Assembly (NCBI GenBank): GCA_030628805.1
Contig: DAOVQG010000014.1
Coordinates: forward strand, 1 to 32,892
Length of the DNA: 32,892 bases
From: JAGMDK01 sp023128695
GTDB taxonomy: Bacteria > Planctomycetota > Phycisphaerae > UBA1845 > Fen-1342
Reading direction: 5' to 3'
Positions within the stretch are counted from its first letter, which is position 1. Each line of letters starts with the position of its first letter. Both the position numbers and the translations under genes were made by a program. A model generated the notes under the pieces. It saw nothing but the letters and a program-made list of their open reading frames with translations. It was not told the DNA's origin and did no database searches. Shown here piece by piece: positions 14,860-22,520 of the stretch.

Positions 14860-17340
14860 CTACGGCTGCGGGCCGGTGAACTGTTGCTGGAACAGGCCGA
14901 AGTCATCCAGGTCCACGTCGCCGTCGGTATCGAAGTCGCAGGCGGCGAAGTCTTCCGCACCGCAACCGGGCGGAGGGTCGTTTCCGTTCGGCCCGGTCAT
15001 ACAGTCCGCGAGTATCGCGAAGTCGTCCCAATCGACATCACCGTCGCCGTCCACGTCGCCGGGGACCGACGGCACTCCGCTAGTCAGCAGCGTGGTGCCA
15101 TGCCCTTCTACCGCCTTGGCCACCAGGTAGTAGGTCCCGCTCGAGGCAGCCGTATGCTCGATGGTCTCGTCCAGACCTGCCCCATTCGTGGTGCTGGCGG
15201 CCGCGGTCTGCGGATGGCCGTAGCTGCCCGGGTCAGGGGCATAGAGATACAGATCGAAGTCGCCGGTTGCGGGAACGTCGAGCCCGAACGTGTAGCTTTC
15301 CCCGGCAGACAGCGTCACCATCCGGGCCAGGGCATGGCGCTCCGTGGCGTTGGCCAGATCGATTTCGCCGGTGAAGGGATCGAATTGGTTGTGGCTGGCG
15401 TATAGTTCCGTGATGACGGAAGCACCGTCGGTGGCGATCGTCAGTGTTGCGGCTTCCACAGCCGCGTCTACATTGATTCGGCCGTAGCCCTCGTGTACAT
15501 CTCTGCCGTTGTAGGAGCCGCCGCCGCGTTCGAGCGTGGGGCTGTAGCTGCTCGCGCCGACGCCGCTCCAGCGCGGAAGGTTGGTCTCCGTGGCGGTCAT
15601 AAACAGCAGTTGCTTGACTTTGTTCGCCTTGGCGGCCGAACCGCTTTGCATCCAGCTCCATCCGCCCAGGGCGTCGATGACCAACTGGGCGGCACCGGCC
15701 ACCATCGGCGTGGCCTGGCTGGTTCCCTGCGGAGGCGCCGGGTCATCCGCCACGCGATCGTAACCCCAGGCCAGCGAGATGTTCCCGTCATTGGAATCCG
15801 TGGACCAGATGCCGCCGGCGGTCAGGACGTATCCGCCGGGGGCGGCCAGGTCAGGCTTCATATGACTGTTGATGACACCGCCCTGGCTGCTGTATCCGGT
15901 GATGAAATCACTCTGGTCCATTGCGGCGACGCCGATCGCCTCCGGCTGCTTGGCCGGATAAACCATATCTTCGTCCCCGGCACCGTCATTGCCCGCCGCC
16001 GCCACGAAGACGATCCCGGCGTTGGTGGCATTGATCACCGCGTTGCGGACGGAACTGTCTTCGTAGGACGCCCCCTGACTCATGCTGACCACCGTAATGT
16101 GTAGGGAAGATCGGTTGGAGACGCAGTAGTTGATGGCGTCGTCCCAATCCGAGGGGTACTGGGAGCGATAGATGGCCAGCTTGCTGGTCGGGGCGATGCC
16201 GGTAAAGACCGGCCAACCGTCCACCATCAGGCCGGATTCATCCACAGCTTCCGGCCACTGGGCATAGATCTCGAACTTCACACTCTCGAACATCCCGCAA
16301 CCTTCGATGTCACGAAGCGTGACGATGTGGTAGAGACCCTCCTCCCCCGGAGGGACGGTGTAGCTGATCTCGTTCCAGTGGAGTTCTTCGGTCGACCTCC
16401 CCAGGTTAGGCGAAGCCACCAAGCTCCCCAGATGGGCAACGGTGTTCCAGCCGTTGACGTTGCCGTCATAGGTGGCGTGCCAGTCGCCGGAGCGAATGTA
16501 CAGGTCGGTGAACTCGCCACAGTCCTCTTCTTCGTACAGGAGCTTGACAGTGATCTCACCGGGCTCATTCACGATGATCTGACCCCATTGGGGATATTCC
16601 CCGTCCAGCGTCGTCTTGAACGTGTCGGTGCCTTGGACGCGGTCGTTTGGATCCAGGGTAGAGAAGCCGCCGCCCGCGGCGATGCCGGCGGTGTGCGTAC
16701 CGTGGCCGTCGCTGTCGTACGGGTCTTCCTCGTAGCCGGAGAAGTCGTGCCAGCTCACGATCTTGCCGCCGAAGTCCCCCTCGCCGAGGTAACCCGGCGC
16801 GAAGGATACGTGGGTGGCGTCGATGCCGGTGTCGAGCACTGCGATCGTGGTCTGCGGGTCGCCCGTGAAACCGTATGTGTTCCAGACAAGCGGGCGGGCC
16901 CGGACTTGGCGGGCACTATGCAGCAGCAGGTTCGTTACCGGGATGTTGTCGTTGGTGATCTCGAGCACGTCCGCGGACTGCGCGTAGGTGTGCAGTTGCC
17001 CGAGCGGAATCGTGCCGGCGAAACCGTAGAGCGCGTGGAACCACGGCCCTTTGGTCACGGTCCCACCGTGTTCGGTGAACACCGCCAAGTCGTCCGCGGT
17101 CGGCGGGCGATCCAGCGTTATGATCGCCCGTAACGCGGTACCCGAATGAAGGTCCGCACGCTGGGAAAGATAGGCCGTGAAACTGTCCTGGATACGATCA
17201 CGATCCATATCGGTCCAGGCTCTCATGACGAGTCCGGCCTCGGCCGTATCGCCCTGGGGCTGGACCGGCAGCCCGTCCGCCCGGACACTCTGCACCGCCA
17301 GAAGAGCCAAAAAACCGGCTGTCAGACTGCGTCGAATCAT
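14860..17340 (-). CDS. Secreted subtilisin-like protease with dockerin-like C-terminus
   Basis: An 826-residue exported S8 peptidase. Residues 1-21 are a signal peptide; GAGGA lies seven bases before the ATG. Catalytic residues: Asp170 in IAVLDTGIDATH, His213 in DSDGHGTHTAGIAAG, oxyanion Asn451 in AAAGNDG and Ser541 in GTSQATPMVAGAA. A beta-rich insertion with two Cys pairs (about 240-362) separates His213 from the rest of the domain. Residues about 650-745 look like a pre-peptidase C-terminal (PPC) domain with FDLYLYAPD. The end has two EF-hand-like calcium loops, DVDGDGDVDWDD and DFDTDGDVDLDD, typical of planctomycete extracellular proteins. It probably digests external protein or attaches to a surface scaffold. 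Confidence 0.93.
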   Translation of the reverse strand: MIRRSLTAGFLALLAVQSVRADGLPVQPQGDTAEAGLVMRAWTDMDRDRIQDSFTAYLSQRADLHSGTALRAIITLDRPPTADDLAVFTEHGGTVTKGPWFHALYGFAGTIPLGQLHTYAQSADVLEITNDNIPVTNLLLHSARQVRARPLVWNTYGFTGDPQTTIAVLDTGIDATHVSFAPGYLGEGDFGGKIVSWHDFSGYEEDPYDSDGHGTHTAGIAAGGGFSTLDPNDRVQGTDTFKTTLDGEYPQWGQIIVNEPGEITVKLLYEEEDCGEFTDLYIRSGDWHATYDGNVNGWNTVAHLGSLVASPNLGRSTEELHWNEISYTVPPGEEGLYHIVTLRDIEGCGMFESVKFEIYAQWPEAVDESGLMVDGWPVFTGIAPTSKLAIYRSQYPSDWDDAINYCVSNRSSLHITVVSMSQGASYEDSSVRNAVINATNAGIVFVAAAGNDGAGDEDMVYPAKQPEAIGVAAMDQSDFITGYSSQGGVINSHMKPDLAAPGGYVLTAGGIWSTDSNDGNISLAWGYDRVADDPAPPQGTSQATPMVAGAAQLVIDALGGWSWMQSGSAAKANKVKQLLFMTATETNLPRWSGVGASSYSPTLERGGGSYNGRDVHEGYGRINVDAAVEAATLTIATDGASVITELYASHNQFDPFTGEIDLANATERHALARMVTLSAGESYTFGLDVPATGDFDLYLYAPDPGSYGHPQTAAASTTNGAGLDETIEHTAASSGTYYLVAKAVEGHGTTLLTSGVPSVPGDVDGDGDVDWDDFAILADCMTGPNGNDPPPGCGAEDFAACDFDTDGDVDLDDFGLFQQQFTGPQP

Positions 17341-17610
17341 CTCAGTTCCTCACGATGGTGTCGCAACTCTACCTCAACATTTACCGGACAACCTCCAGCC
17401 GCACACGACGCCGGAGGCTCCCAATCATCAGTATACACGAATCGCCCGCCCAATTGATACGCATTGCAGTAACTTTCGCCAGCGCCCGGTTCCTCACGAG
17501 AGTAGTAACACGCCGAAAGCAACGCTCTGACGGTCCAGCTATCAAGGCGTGCCGCCCCGGCCGCGAAAAGTTCTAACCGTGTCTAGTTGCTTCGATGTTT
17601 CGCGGAAACG

Positions 17611-17646
17611 AGCCCTTCGGCGAGGATGTCGAAGGGCTTTCTTATT
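17611..17646 (+). terminator. Orphan intrinsic terminator
   Basis: AGCCCTTCG and CGAAGGGCT form a perfect 9-bp stem around a 10-base loop, followed by TTCTTATT. It is oriented for plus-strand transcription, yet no plus-strand gene lies between 13564 and this point. It may end an unannotated small RNA or read-through transcript. Confidence 0.65.
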
Positions 17647-17834
17647 GAGGGAACGAGAGTCACGTCATCGAGCCGGAAGTTCAAACACCTTCAGAGCGAT
17701 CTCGCCGTGTTCGGCTCGGCGGCGGCTGGTTGGTGGCTGATGAAAATGTACACCTGCGAGGTGCCGGTCCACTTTTTCACGGCCGATCCCGTATAATCGA
17801 GGCCAGTAGAACGCTGGCGCGAGAATCCTTTTTC

Positions 17835-17859
17835 GTCAGGCTCGGAGGCCTGACGCTAC
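17835..17859 (-). repeat. GTAGC-headed palindrome upstream of the DtxR-like gene
   Basis: On the minus strand: GTAGC, then GTCAGGC-CTCCGA-GCCTGAC. It has the same layout as the other GTRGC units, with a different stem sequence. It ends 27 bp before the regulator's start, where it could also influence translation. Confidence 0.75.
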
Positions 17860-17885
17860 TGTCCCGAGCCCGACGGGAGAAGCCC

Positions 17886-18347
17886 GTGGATATCTGGAAG
17901 GAATTCGACCAGAACGTCATCACCCACAGCGCCGCCCACCATTTGATGGCGATCGACGATCTGATCGGCCGACTGGGCTACGCGCGGGTCTCGGACATCG
18001 CCCGCCAACTGAACATTACCCGCGGCAGCGTCTCGATCTCGCTCGGCCCGCTCAAAAAGGCCGGCCTGGTCGAGCAGGACGAAAACCGCCACCTGCGGCT
18101 CTCCGAGCGCGGGCAGGCCTTGGTCGCGGCGATCAAGACCAAGCGGCACCTGATGCAGCGGCTGTTGGCGGAGGTGCTGGGGGTAGAGCCCGACCAGGCC
18201 GAGATCGACGCCTGCAAGCTCGAACACCTGCTCAGCAACGAGACCGCCCAGCGGCTGCTCTCATTTATGCGGTTCCTCGATTCGGAGCCCGACCGCGGGC
18301 GGGAATTCGTCGAGGCCTGGCGGGCGTCCGACGAACATTGCGACTAG
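17886..18347 (+). CDS. DtxR/MntR-like metal-dependent transcriptional regulator
   Basis: A 153-residue regulator. GTG 17886 is preferred since GGAG lies six bases upstream and the product then begins like other family members (DIWKEFDQNVITHSAAHHL). The N-terminal winged helix-turn-helix spans about 15-80, including YARVSDIARQLNITRGSVSI, SLGPLKKAGLVEQ and RHLRLSERGQALV. The dimerisation and metal-binding part includes EIDACKLEHLLSNET, where Cys, Glu and His match ligand positions of MntR/DtxR. It likely senses iron or manganese. Immediately downstream lies a ferritin-like gene, a plausible target. Confidence 0.85.
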   Translation: MDIWKEFDQNVITHSAAHHLMAIDDLIGRLGYARVSDIARQLNITRGSVSISLGPLKKAGLVEQDENRHLRLSERGQALVAAIKTKRHLMQRLLAEVLGVEPDQAEIDACKLEHLLSNETAQRLLSFMRFLDSEPDRGREFVEAWRASDEHCD

Positions 18348-18395
18348 GCTCCCGACGCGAGCCCGAGCCGCGGCACGGAGTGCCTGGAGAATAAA

Positions 18396-18431
18396 ATGAA
18401 CGACCAAGCAGACAAGTGGAGTTGCCCGTGA
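18396..18431 (+). CDS. Putative 11-residue leader peptide upstream of the ferritin gene
   Basis: ATG 18396 has GGAGA five bases upstream and encodes MNDQADKWSCP. Its TGA overlaps the GTG start of the ferritin-like gene as GTGA. The arrangement would couple ferritin translation to leader translation. No experimental analogue is known to me. It could be fortuitous because the ferritin gene has its own GGAG. Confidence 0.35.
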   Translation: MNDQADKWSCP

Positions 18432-18853
18432 ATGCCCTGACGCAAGATGAAGTCATCCTGGAGCTGAATCATCTCTTCGCCGAGGAGGTCGAGGCGGCCC
18501 TGCGGTATTTGCACCTGTCGAACGCCATCCGCGGCCTGGACCACCTGGTCGTCGGCCCGGTGCTCAAGCGGGGGTATCAGGAGACGATTGAGCACGCCGA
18601 GGTCATCGCCCACAAGATCCGCTCGCTGGGGGCGGTGCCGAATCTCGAAGTCAATATCTCCCTGGGACCTGAGAAGATCGACGGCAAACAAGCTCTCGAA
18701 CTGGCCCTGACCTTCGAGGAGGCCGCCCTGGAAGCCTACCAAGATTGCCTGCGGCGGATCGAAGGGGACGTGCCGCTAGAGGAGTTCATCCGCTCTCAGA
18801 TCGTGGTCGAGTCCGAGCACGTCGCGGAGCTGAAGCAGTTGCTGGTGGAGTAA
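18428..18853 (+). CDS. Bacterioferritin/ferritin-like diiron protein
   Basis: A 141-residue four-helix ferritin-like protein. GTG 18428 follows GGAG by six bases. The frame is open to another GTG at 18416. Diiron ligands are apparent as two Glu...ExxH sets: LFAEEVEAALRYLH with QETIEHAEVIAH, and FEEAALEAYQD with VVESEHVAEL. It resembles the bacterioferritin-like group but lacks an obvious haem-ligand methionine. Role: iron storage or detoxification, possibly controlled by the adjacent DtxR-like regulator, whose stop is 80 bp upstream. Confidence 0.85.
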   Translation: MNALTQDEVILELNHLFAEEVEAALRYLHLSNAIRGLDHLVVGPVLKRGYQETIEHAEVIAHKIRSLGAVPNLEVNISLGPEKIDGKQALELALTFEEAALEAYQDCLRRIEGDVPLEEFIRSQIVVESEHVAELKQLLVE

Positions 18854-18896
18854 CCGGTCCACGTTGCAACAGCATAATAACTTGCCGGGATATGCC

Positions 18897-18925
18897 TTGA
18901 CTCACTCCGGCGGCAGTTCTACCAT
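18897..18925 (+). promoter_or_regulatory. Predicted sigma70-type promoter for mcsA-mcsB
   Basis: TTGACT (18897-18902), 17 bases, then TACCAT (18920-18925), ending 36 bp before the mcsA start. The -35 matches the consensus in five of six positions and the -10 in four. Confidence 0.5.
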
Positions 18926-18961
18926 CGAAATTGGCGAACTAGAGTTCCGGGAGTCGCGTCG

Positions 18962-19465
18962 ATGGGCCTTTGTGAACGGTGTAAGAAAGCACAGGCTACG
19001 TTCCACCTGACCAATATAGATCGCTCGGGCGGAAAGGCTGAGCGGCATCTGTGTGACAAGTGCGCCGCCGAGGAGGGTTTGCTTCAGACCCCCAAGGCCG
19101 GCGTCAATCTGAACGAGATTCTGGAGAACTTCATCGCCGGCAGCAAGGCCGGGTCGAGTGAACTGAGCAACCTGGTCTGCGAGGAATGCGGGATCAGCTA
19201 CGTCGAGTTTCGCAATCAGGGTCTGCTCGGCTGCCCAAACGACTACGACGTCTTCCACGAGCAGATCGCCCGGCTGCTGGAGCGCACCCACGACGGCGCC
19301 AAGCACCACGTCGGCAAGACGCCCAAGTCCCTCGGCACGGCGGTGCGCAAAACCCACCAAGAGATCCGCCGTCTCAAGCGTCAGCTCGACGAGGCGGTCG
19401 TGGCGGAGGATTACGAACGCGCCGCCGAGCTTCGTGATCGCATTCGGGAGGTGGAGAAGGCATGA
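18962..19465 (+). CDS. mcsA: McsA-like zinc-finger activator of protein-arginine kinase
   Basis: A 167-residue McsA homologue. Zinc-binding CXXC pairs are at Cys4/7, Cys31/34 and Cys73/76, with Cys91 completing the second site. A UVR motif (coiled-coil UvrB/UvrC-interaction type) occupies about 128-167: RKTHQEIRRLKRQLDEAVVA and EDYERAAELRDRIREVE. In Bacillus, McsA activates the McsB kinase and links it to CtsR and ClpC. The gene overlaps mcsB by four bases (ATGA). GGGAG lies eight bases before the start. It is preceded by its own likely promoter. Confidence 0.93.
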   Translation: MGLCERCKKAQATFHLTNIDRSGGKAERHLCDKCAAEEGLLQTPKAGVNLNEILENFIAGSKAGSSELSNLVCEECGISYVEFRNQGLLGCPNDYDVFHEQIARLLERTHDGAKHHVGKTPKSLGTAVRKTHQEIRRLKRQLDEAVVAEDYERAAELRDRIREVEKA

Positions 19466-20523
19466 GCACGCCGCTCGACGAGGTAGTGCGCCACGCCGGC
19501 GAATGGCTCCGCGGGGTCGGGCCGATGCACGAGATCGTGATCTCGACCCGCATCCGGCTGGCCCGCAACGTGCGCGGCTTTCCTTTTCTGTCGCGGGCCG
19601 ATGCCGACCTGCGACGCGAGATCGCCGAGACGATCAGCACGGCCACGCGGCGGGCCAAGGAGCTCCAGGACCTGGTTCACATCGACGTGGACCAGTTGGA
19701 CGACCTGGACCGGACCCTGCTGGTCGAGCGGCACCTGATCAGCCGACAGCACGCCGAGGGCACCGGGACGCGGGGCGTGGTATTCCACCCCAGCGAGGCC
19801 TCGGCGATCATGATCAACGAGGAGGACCACCTGCGCATTCAGGTCATGCGCAGCGGCCTGCAAATCGACGAGGCCTGGGAACAGATCAACGACATCGACG
19901 ACGCCCTGGAAGCACATCTCGACTACGCCTTCGACGCGCAGTACGGCTACCTGACGGCCTGCCCGACCAACGTCGGCACCGGCATCCGCGTCTCGGTCAT
20001 GCTGCACCTGCCTGCCCTGCGGCTGACCAACGAGCTCGAAAAGGTCGGCCAGGCGGCCAAGGACATGAAGCTCGCCGTCCGCGGCCTGCACGGCGAAGGG
20101 ACCGAGGCCCTGGGCGACTTCTTCCAGATCTCCAACCAGATCACGCTGGGGCGTGGCGAGGAGGAGATCATCGACGACTTCCGCAGCGTGGTGATCCCGA
20201 AGATCGTGGAGTACGAGACCGCCACCCGCGAGGCGCTGAAAAAGAACCGCCCCCAGGCCCTGGACGACAAGATCTGGCGGGCGTTGGGGATGCTCAAGAG
20301 CGCCCGGCTGATCAGCTCGCACGAGGCGATGCAATACCTCTCGCACATCCGCATGGGCCTGCATGTGGGCCGGCTCGCCACGGTGGATTTGCAGACCCTC
20401 AACGAACTGTTCCTCCAAATCCAGCCCGCCCACCTGCAAAAACTCCACGGCGAACGCCTCAACGGCGAACAACGCAGCGTCGAACGAGCCACGTTCATCC
20501 GAGCCCGGCTGCACACGAATTAG
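19462..20523 (+). CDS. mcsB: McsB protein-arginine kinase
   Basis: A 353-residue enzyme that phosphorylates arginine side chains using ATP, marking proteins for ClpCP degradation in Bacillus. It has the guanidino-kinase catalytic domain: EIVISTRIRLARNVRGFPF (24-42), the active-site Cys167 in TACPTNVGTGIRVSVM, and RGLHGEGTEALGDFFQISNQ (207-226). A C-terminal region with ERATFIRARL may correspond to the phosphoarginine-binding part. Length is normal for the family (about 350-360). Start overlaps mcsA. Neither ctsR nor clpC is adjacent, unlike the Firmicute operon. Confidence 0.95.
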   Translation: MSTPLDEVVRHAGEWLRGVGPMHEIVISTRIRLARNVRGFPFLSRADADLRREIAETISTATRRAKELQDLVHIDVDQLDDLDRTLLVERHLISRQHAEGTGTRGVVFHPSEASAIMINEEDHLRIQVMRSGLQIDEAWEQINDIDDALEAHLDYAFDAQYGYLTACPTNVGTGIRVSVMLHLPALRLTNELEKVGQAAKDMKLAVRGLHGEGTEALGDFFQISNQITLGRGEEEIIDDFRSVVIPKIVEYETATREALKKNRPQALDDKIWRALGMLKSARLISSHEAMQYLSHIRMGLHVGRLATVDLQTLNELFLQIQPAHLQKLHGERLNGEQRSVERATFIRARLHTN

Positions 20524-20621
20524 AGCCTCTAATATAAACCGGTGCGCCACCCGAAGAGCCGCGGGCCTGAAGCCAAGTAGGGTCCGCTGTGTCACGCGAC
20601 GTTACGTCGATAGCTGGCTGG

Positions 20622-20646
20622 GTGGCCCATCTCCATTGGAGGTGGG
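20622..20646 (+). repeat. GTGGC-headed palindrome between convergent genes
   Basis: GTGGC followed by CCATCTCC-ATT-GGAGGTGG with one G-T pair. It lies between the 3' ends of mcsB and the carbamoyltransferase gene, where it may help terminate both. Confidence 0.65.
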
Positions 20647-20699
20647 GGCGGCCAGAGCCTCCGGAGGTGAGTGGATGTCGACAAGCTACCCAGCGGCTT

Positions 20700-21896
20700 T
20701 TACCCAAACCGGCGCGGCTCCGCTTTGTCGAGCAGCCTTGTGAGCACCCCCGCCGGGCTCTCGAAGCGCGTCAGCAGGATCATCGCGGCGATGACATACA
20801 GTTTGTGCTCGGCCTCCTGGTAGGTCGGCACACGATAGCGCTCGAAGACGCTCTTGGCCACCTCGCCGGCGTCACAGTTCACCTCGGTGATGTCCGCCGG
20901 CAGCGGGTGCATGTAGAGTGCCCGGCCCTCCTTGGTAATCCGCATGAGCCGCTCGGTGCACTCCCAGCCCTTGTACCTGGCGTTGTCGGCGAGGCACTCC
21001 CTTTCCAGCTCCTCCAGCTTTTTCAACTCGCCGCCGCGCAGCAGCGCCGTCCGCCGCTCCATGATTTGGTAGGGCGCCCAGCTCTTGGGGTACACGACGT
21101 CGGCGTCCCGGAAGGCCTCCTCCATACTATGTACCTTGCGGAACGAGCCGCCGGACTCCTGGGCGTGCTTGCCGGCCAACTGCTCCAACTCCGGGATGAC
21201 GTCGTAGCCTTCCGGGTGCGCCAGGACCACGTCCATCCCGAAGCGCGTCATCAATGTGATGATGCCCTGGGCCACGGAGAGCGGCTTGCCATAAGACGGC
21301 GAATATGCCCAGCTCAGCGCGATTTTCCTGCCGCGCAGGGCCTCCAGCGAGCCGAAGGTCTTTTTCAGGTGCAACAGGTCGGTCAGCGACTGAGTCGGGT
21401 GGTCCAGGTCACACTGGAGGTTGATGACGGCCGGGCGCTGGGGCAGCACGCCTTCTCGGTAGCCGGTCTCCACGGCTTGCGCGACCTCGGCCATGTAACG
21501 GTGCCCTTCGTGGATGAACAGGTCGTCGCGGATGCCGATGACCTCGGTCAGAAACGAGATCATGTTGGCCGTCTCGCGGACCGTTTCGCCGTGGGCGACC
21601 TGCGACTTGCTCTCGTCGAAGTCCTGGTTGCTAAGCCCGAGCAGGCTGGCGGCACTGGCAAAGGAGAAGCGCGTCCGCGTCGACTTGTCGCGGAAGTTGG
21701 AGACCGCCAGCCCGCCCTGGAAGACCCGGGCAGAGACGTTCGCTCGCCACATCTCCTCCAGCGCCTCCGCGGCCAGCAAGACCGCCCGCAGATCGGCGTC
21801 GGACTGCTTCCAGGTCAGGAGGAAATCCTGCTGGTATAGATTTGTCTCCAACGTATCAAGCTGCTCCAGCAGCGACGGTACTTTTTCTGCCGACAT
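20700..21896 (-). CDS. ygeW: YgeW-type knotted carbamoyltransferase
   Basis: A 398-residue member of the aspartate/ornithine carbamoyltransferase superfamily, closest by motif to YgeW. Carbamoyl-phosphate binding is by FRDKSTRTRFSFASA (68-82, STRTR at 72-76). The second-substrate region includes HPTQSLTDLLHL (166-177), AYSPSYGKPLSVAQG and MHPLPADITEVNCDAGEV. YgeW enzymes differ from ornithine carbamoyltransferase in substrate preference, and their natural substrate is not settled; a role in purine or ureide catabolism is suggested from E. coli context. Here no such genes are adjacent. GGAG lies about eight bases before the ATG. Confidence 0.9.
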   Translation of the reverse strand: MSAEKVPSLLEQLDTLETNLYQQDFLLTWKQSDADLRAVLLAAEALEEMWRANVSARVFQGGLAVSNFRDKSTRTRFSFASAASLLGLSNQDFDESKSQVAHGETVRETANMISFLTEVIGIRDDLFIHEGHRYMAEVAQAVETGYREGVLPQRPAVINLQCDLDHPTQSLTDLLHLKKTFGSLEALRGRKIALSWAYSPSYGKPLSVAQGIITLMTRFGMDVVLAHPEGYDVIPELEQLAGKHAQESGGSFRKVHSMEEAFRDADVVYPKSWAPYQIMERRTALLRGGELKKLEELERECLADNARYKGWECTERLMRITKEGRALYMHPLPADITEVNCDAGEVAKSVFERYRVPTYQEAEHKLYVIAAMILLTRFESPAGVLTRLLDKAEPRRFG

Positions 21897-21926
21897 CGTT
21901 ATCTCCGTATAGGATTCAGCGTATGG

Positions 21927-22047
21927 CTAGTGTTCTGTCAATGTTGCGTTGATGGGTGGCACGGCCGTGTCGGCCGTGAATACCTGCGACTTGTACACGG
22001 CTGACACAGCCGTGCCACCCATCAAGCGATGCTTGACAGAGCACTAG
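21927..22047. repeat. 121-bp palindromic MITE-like element with GTGGC units inside
   Basis: Outer arms CTAGTGTTCTGTCAA (21927-21941) and TTGACAGAGCACTAG (22033-22047) are 14/15 complementary. Inner arms GATGGGTGGCACGG.. (21951-21978) and ..CCGTGCCACCCATC (21996-22023) form a second, 28-bp stem around a 17-base loop. The inner part recurs, in opposite orientation, at 26591-26657 with a related loop. No coding capacity. Terminal inverted repeats resemble those of DNA transposons, so it may be a non-autonomous element. Confidence 0.8.
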
Positions 22048-22432
22048 GCGTATGCGCACCTGTTATTCCGACCGAGCGACGCCGCCGCGTCGCGACTGAG
22101 GAATCTAGCCCCGACTGCATGTTGAGGCAAGATTCCTCCGTCGTCCGCCGCCGGTGTGTGGCGTGGCTAAGCGTAGCGCGACCATGTTCAATTGACCCAG
22201 GACATGCCCGCGCCTTCGGCTTGGGCATGGCACACAGCACTTGGGCATGGCACGCGGCGTCAACATAGTGGGTGGGGTGGGCCTCCGTGCCCGCCAATAC
22301 GGTCCGCTGGCGGCCGCGGAGGGCCGCCCCACCGGTTTACCCACTTTCCTGACGCCCACCACCGCTAAACACACGCCGACAAGCCGACAAGGGCCGACAA
22401 GCCCCGCCGGCAAGACTTGCCGGGTTCCCCTG
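22048..22432. repeat. Repeat-packed intergenic stretch upstream of sdhC
   Basis: Three further inverted repeats follow the 121-bp element: GAGGAATCTAGCC/GGCAAGATTCCTC (22098-22138, one mismatch), GGTGGGGTGGGCCTCCG with CGGAGGGCCGCCCCACC (22271-22333, two mismatches), and CCGGCAAG-A-CTTGCCGG (22407-22423). A GCCGACAAG word occurs three times at about 22375-22402. No gene is supported here. Confidence 0.7.
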
Positions 22433-22460
22433 TTGCCGCGAGCCGCCGCTCACGTATAAT
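22433..22460 (+). promoter_or_regulatory. Predicted promoter for the succinate dehydrogenase genes
   Basis: TTGCCG (22433-22438), 16 bases, then TATAAT (22455-22460), a perfect -10 box, 60 bp upstream of the sdhC start. Confidence 0.55.
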
Positions 22461-22520
22461 CAACAGCTTCGGATATGTTTGACGACGACGGTGAATCCCC
22501 TGGGGGGCGAGAGGTTTATC

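Larger units (their letters stand above)
17341..17885. other. 545-bp divergent intergenic region
   Basis: No convincing gene. It contains an isolated intrinsic terminator (17611-17646, plus strand) and a GTAGC-headed palindrome (17835-17859). A plus-strand frame open from 17730 continues into the DtxR-like gene but crosses the palindrome and is not taken as its start. Confidence 0.6.

Noticed and set aside
19411..20595. 394-codon minus-strand frame opposite mcsA/mcsB
   Set aside because: Shadow of two well-identified genes. The same holds for the 367-codon plus-strand frame at 19434-20537.
20589..21839. 416-codon plus-strand frame opposite the carbamoyltransferase
   Set aside because: Antisense shadow. 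The minus strand carries the STRTR and HPTQS motifs.
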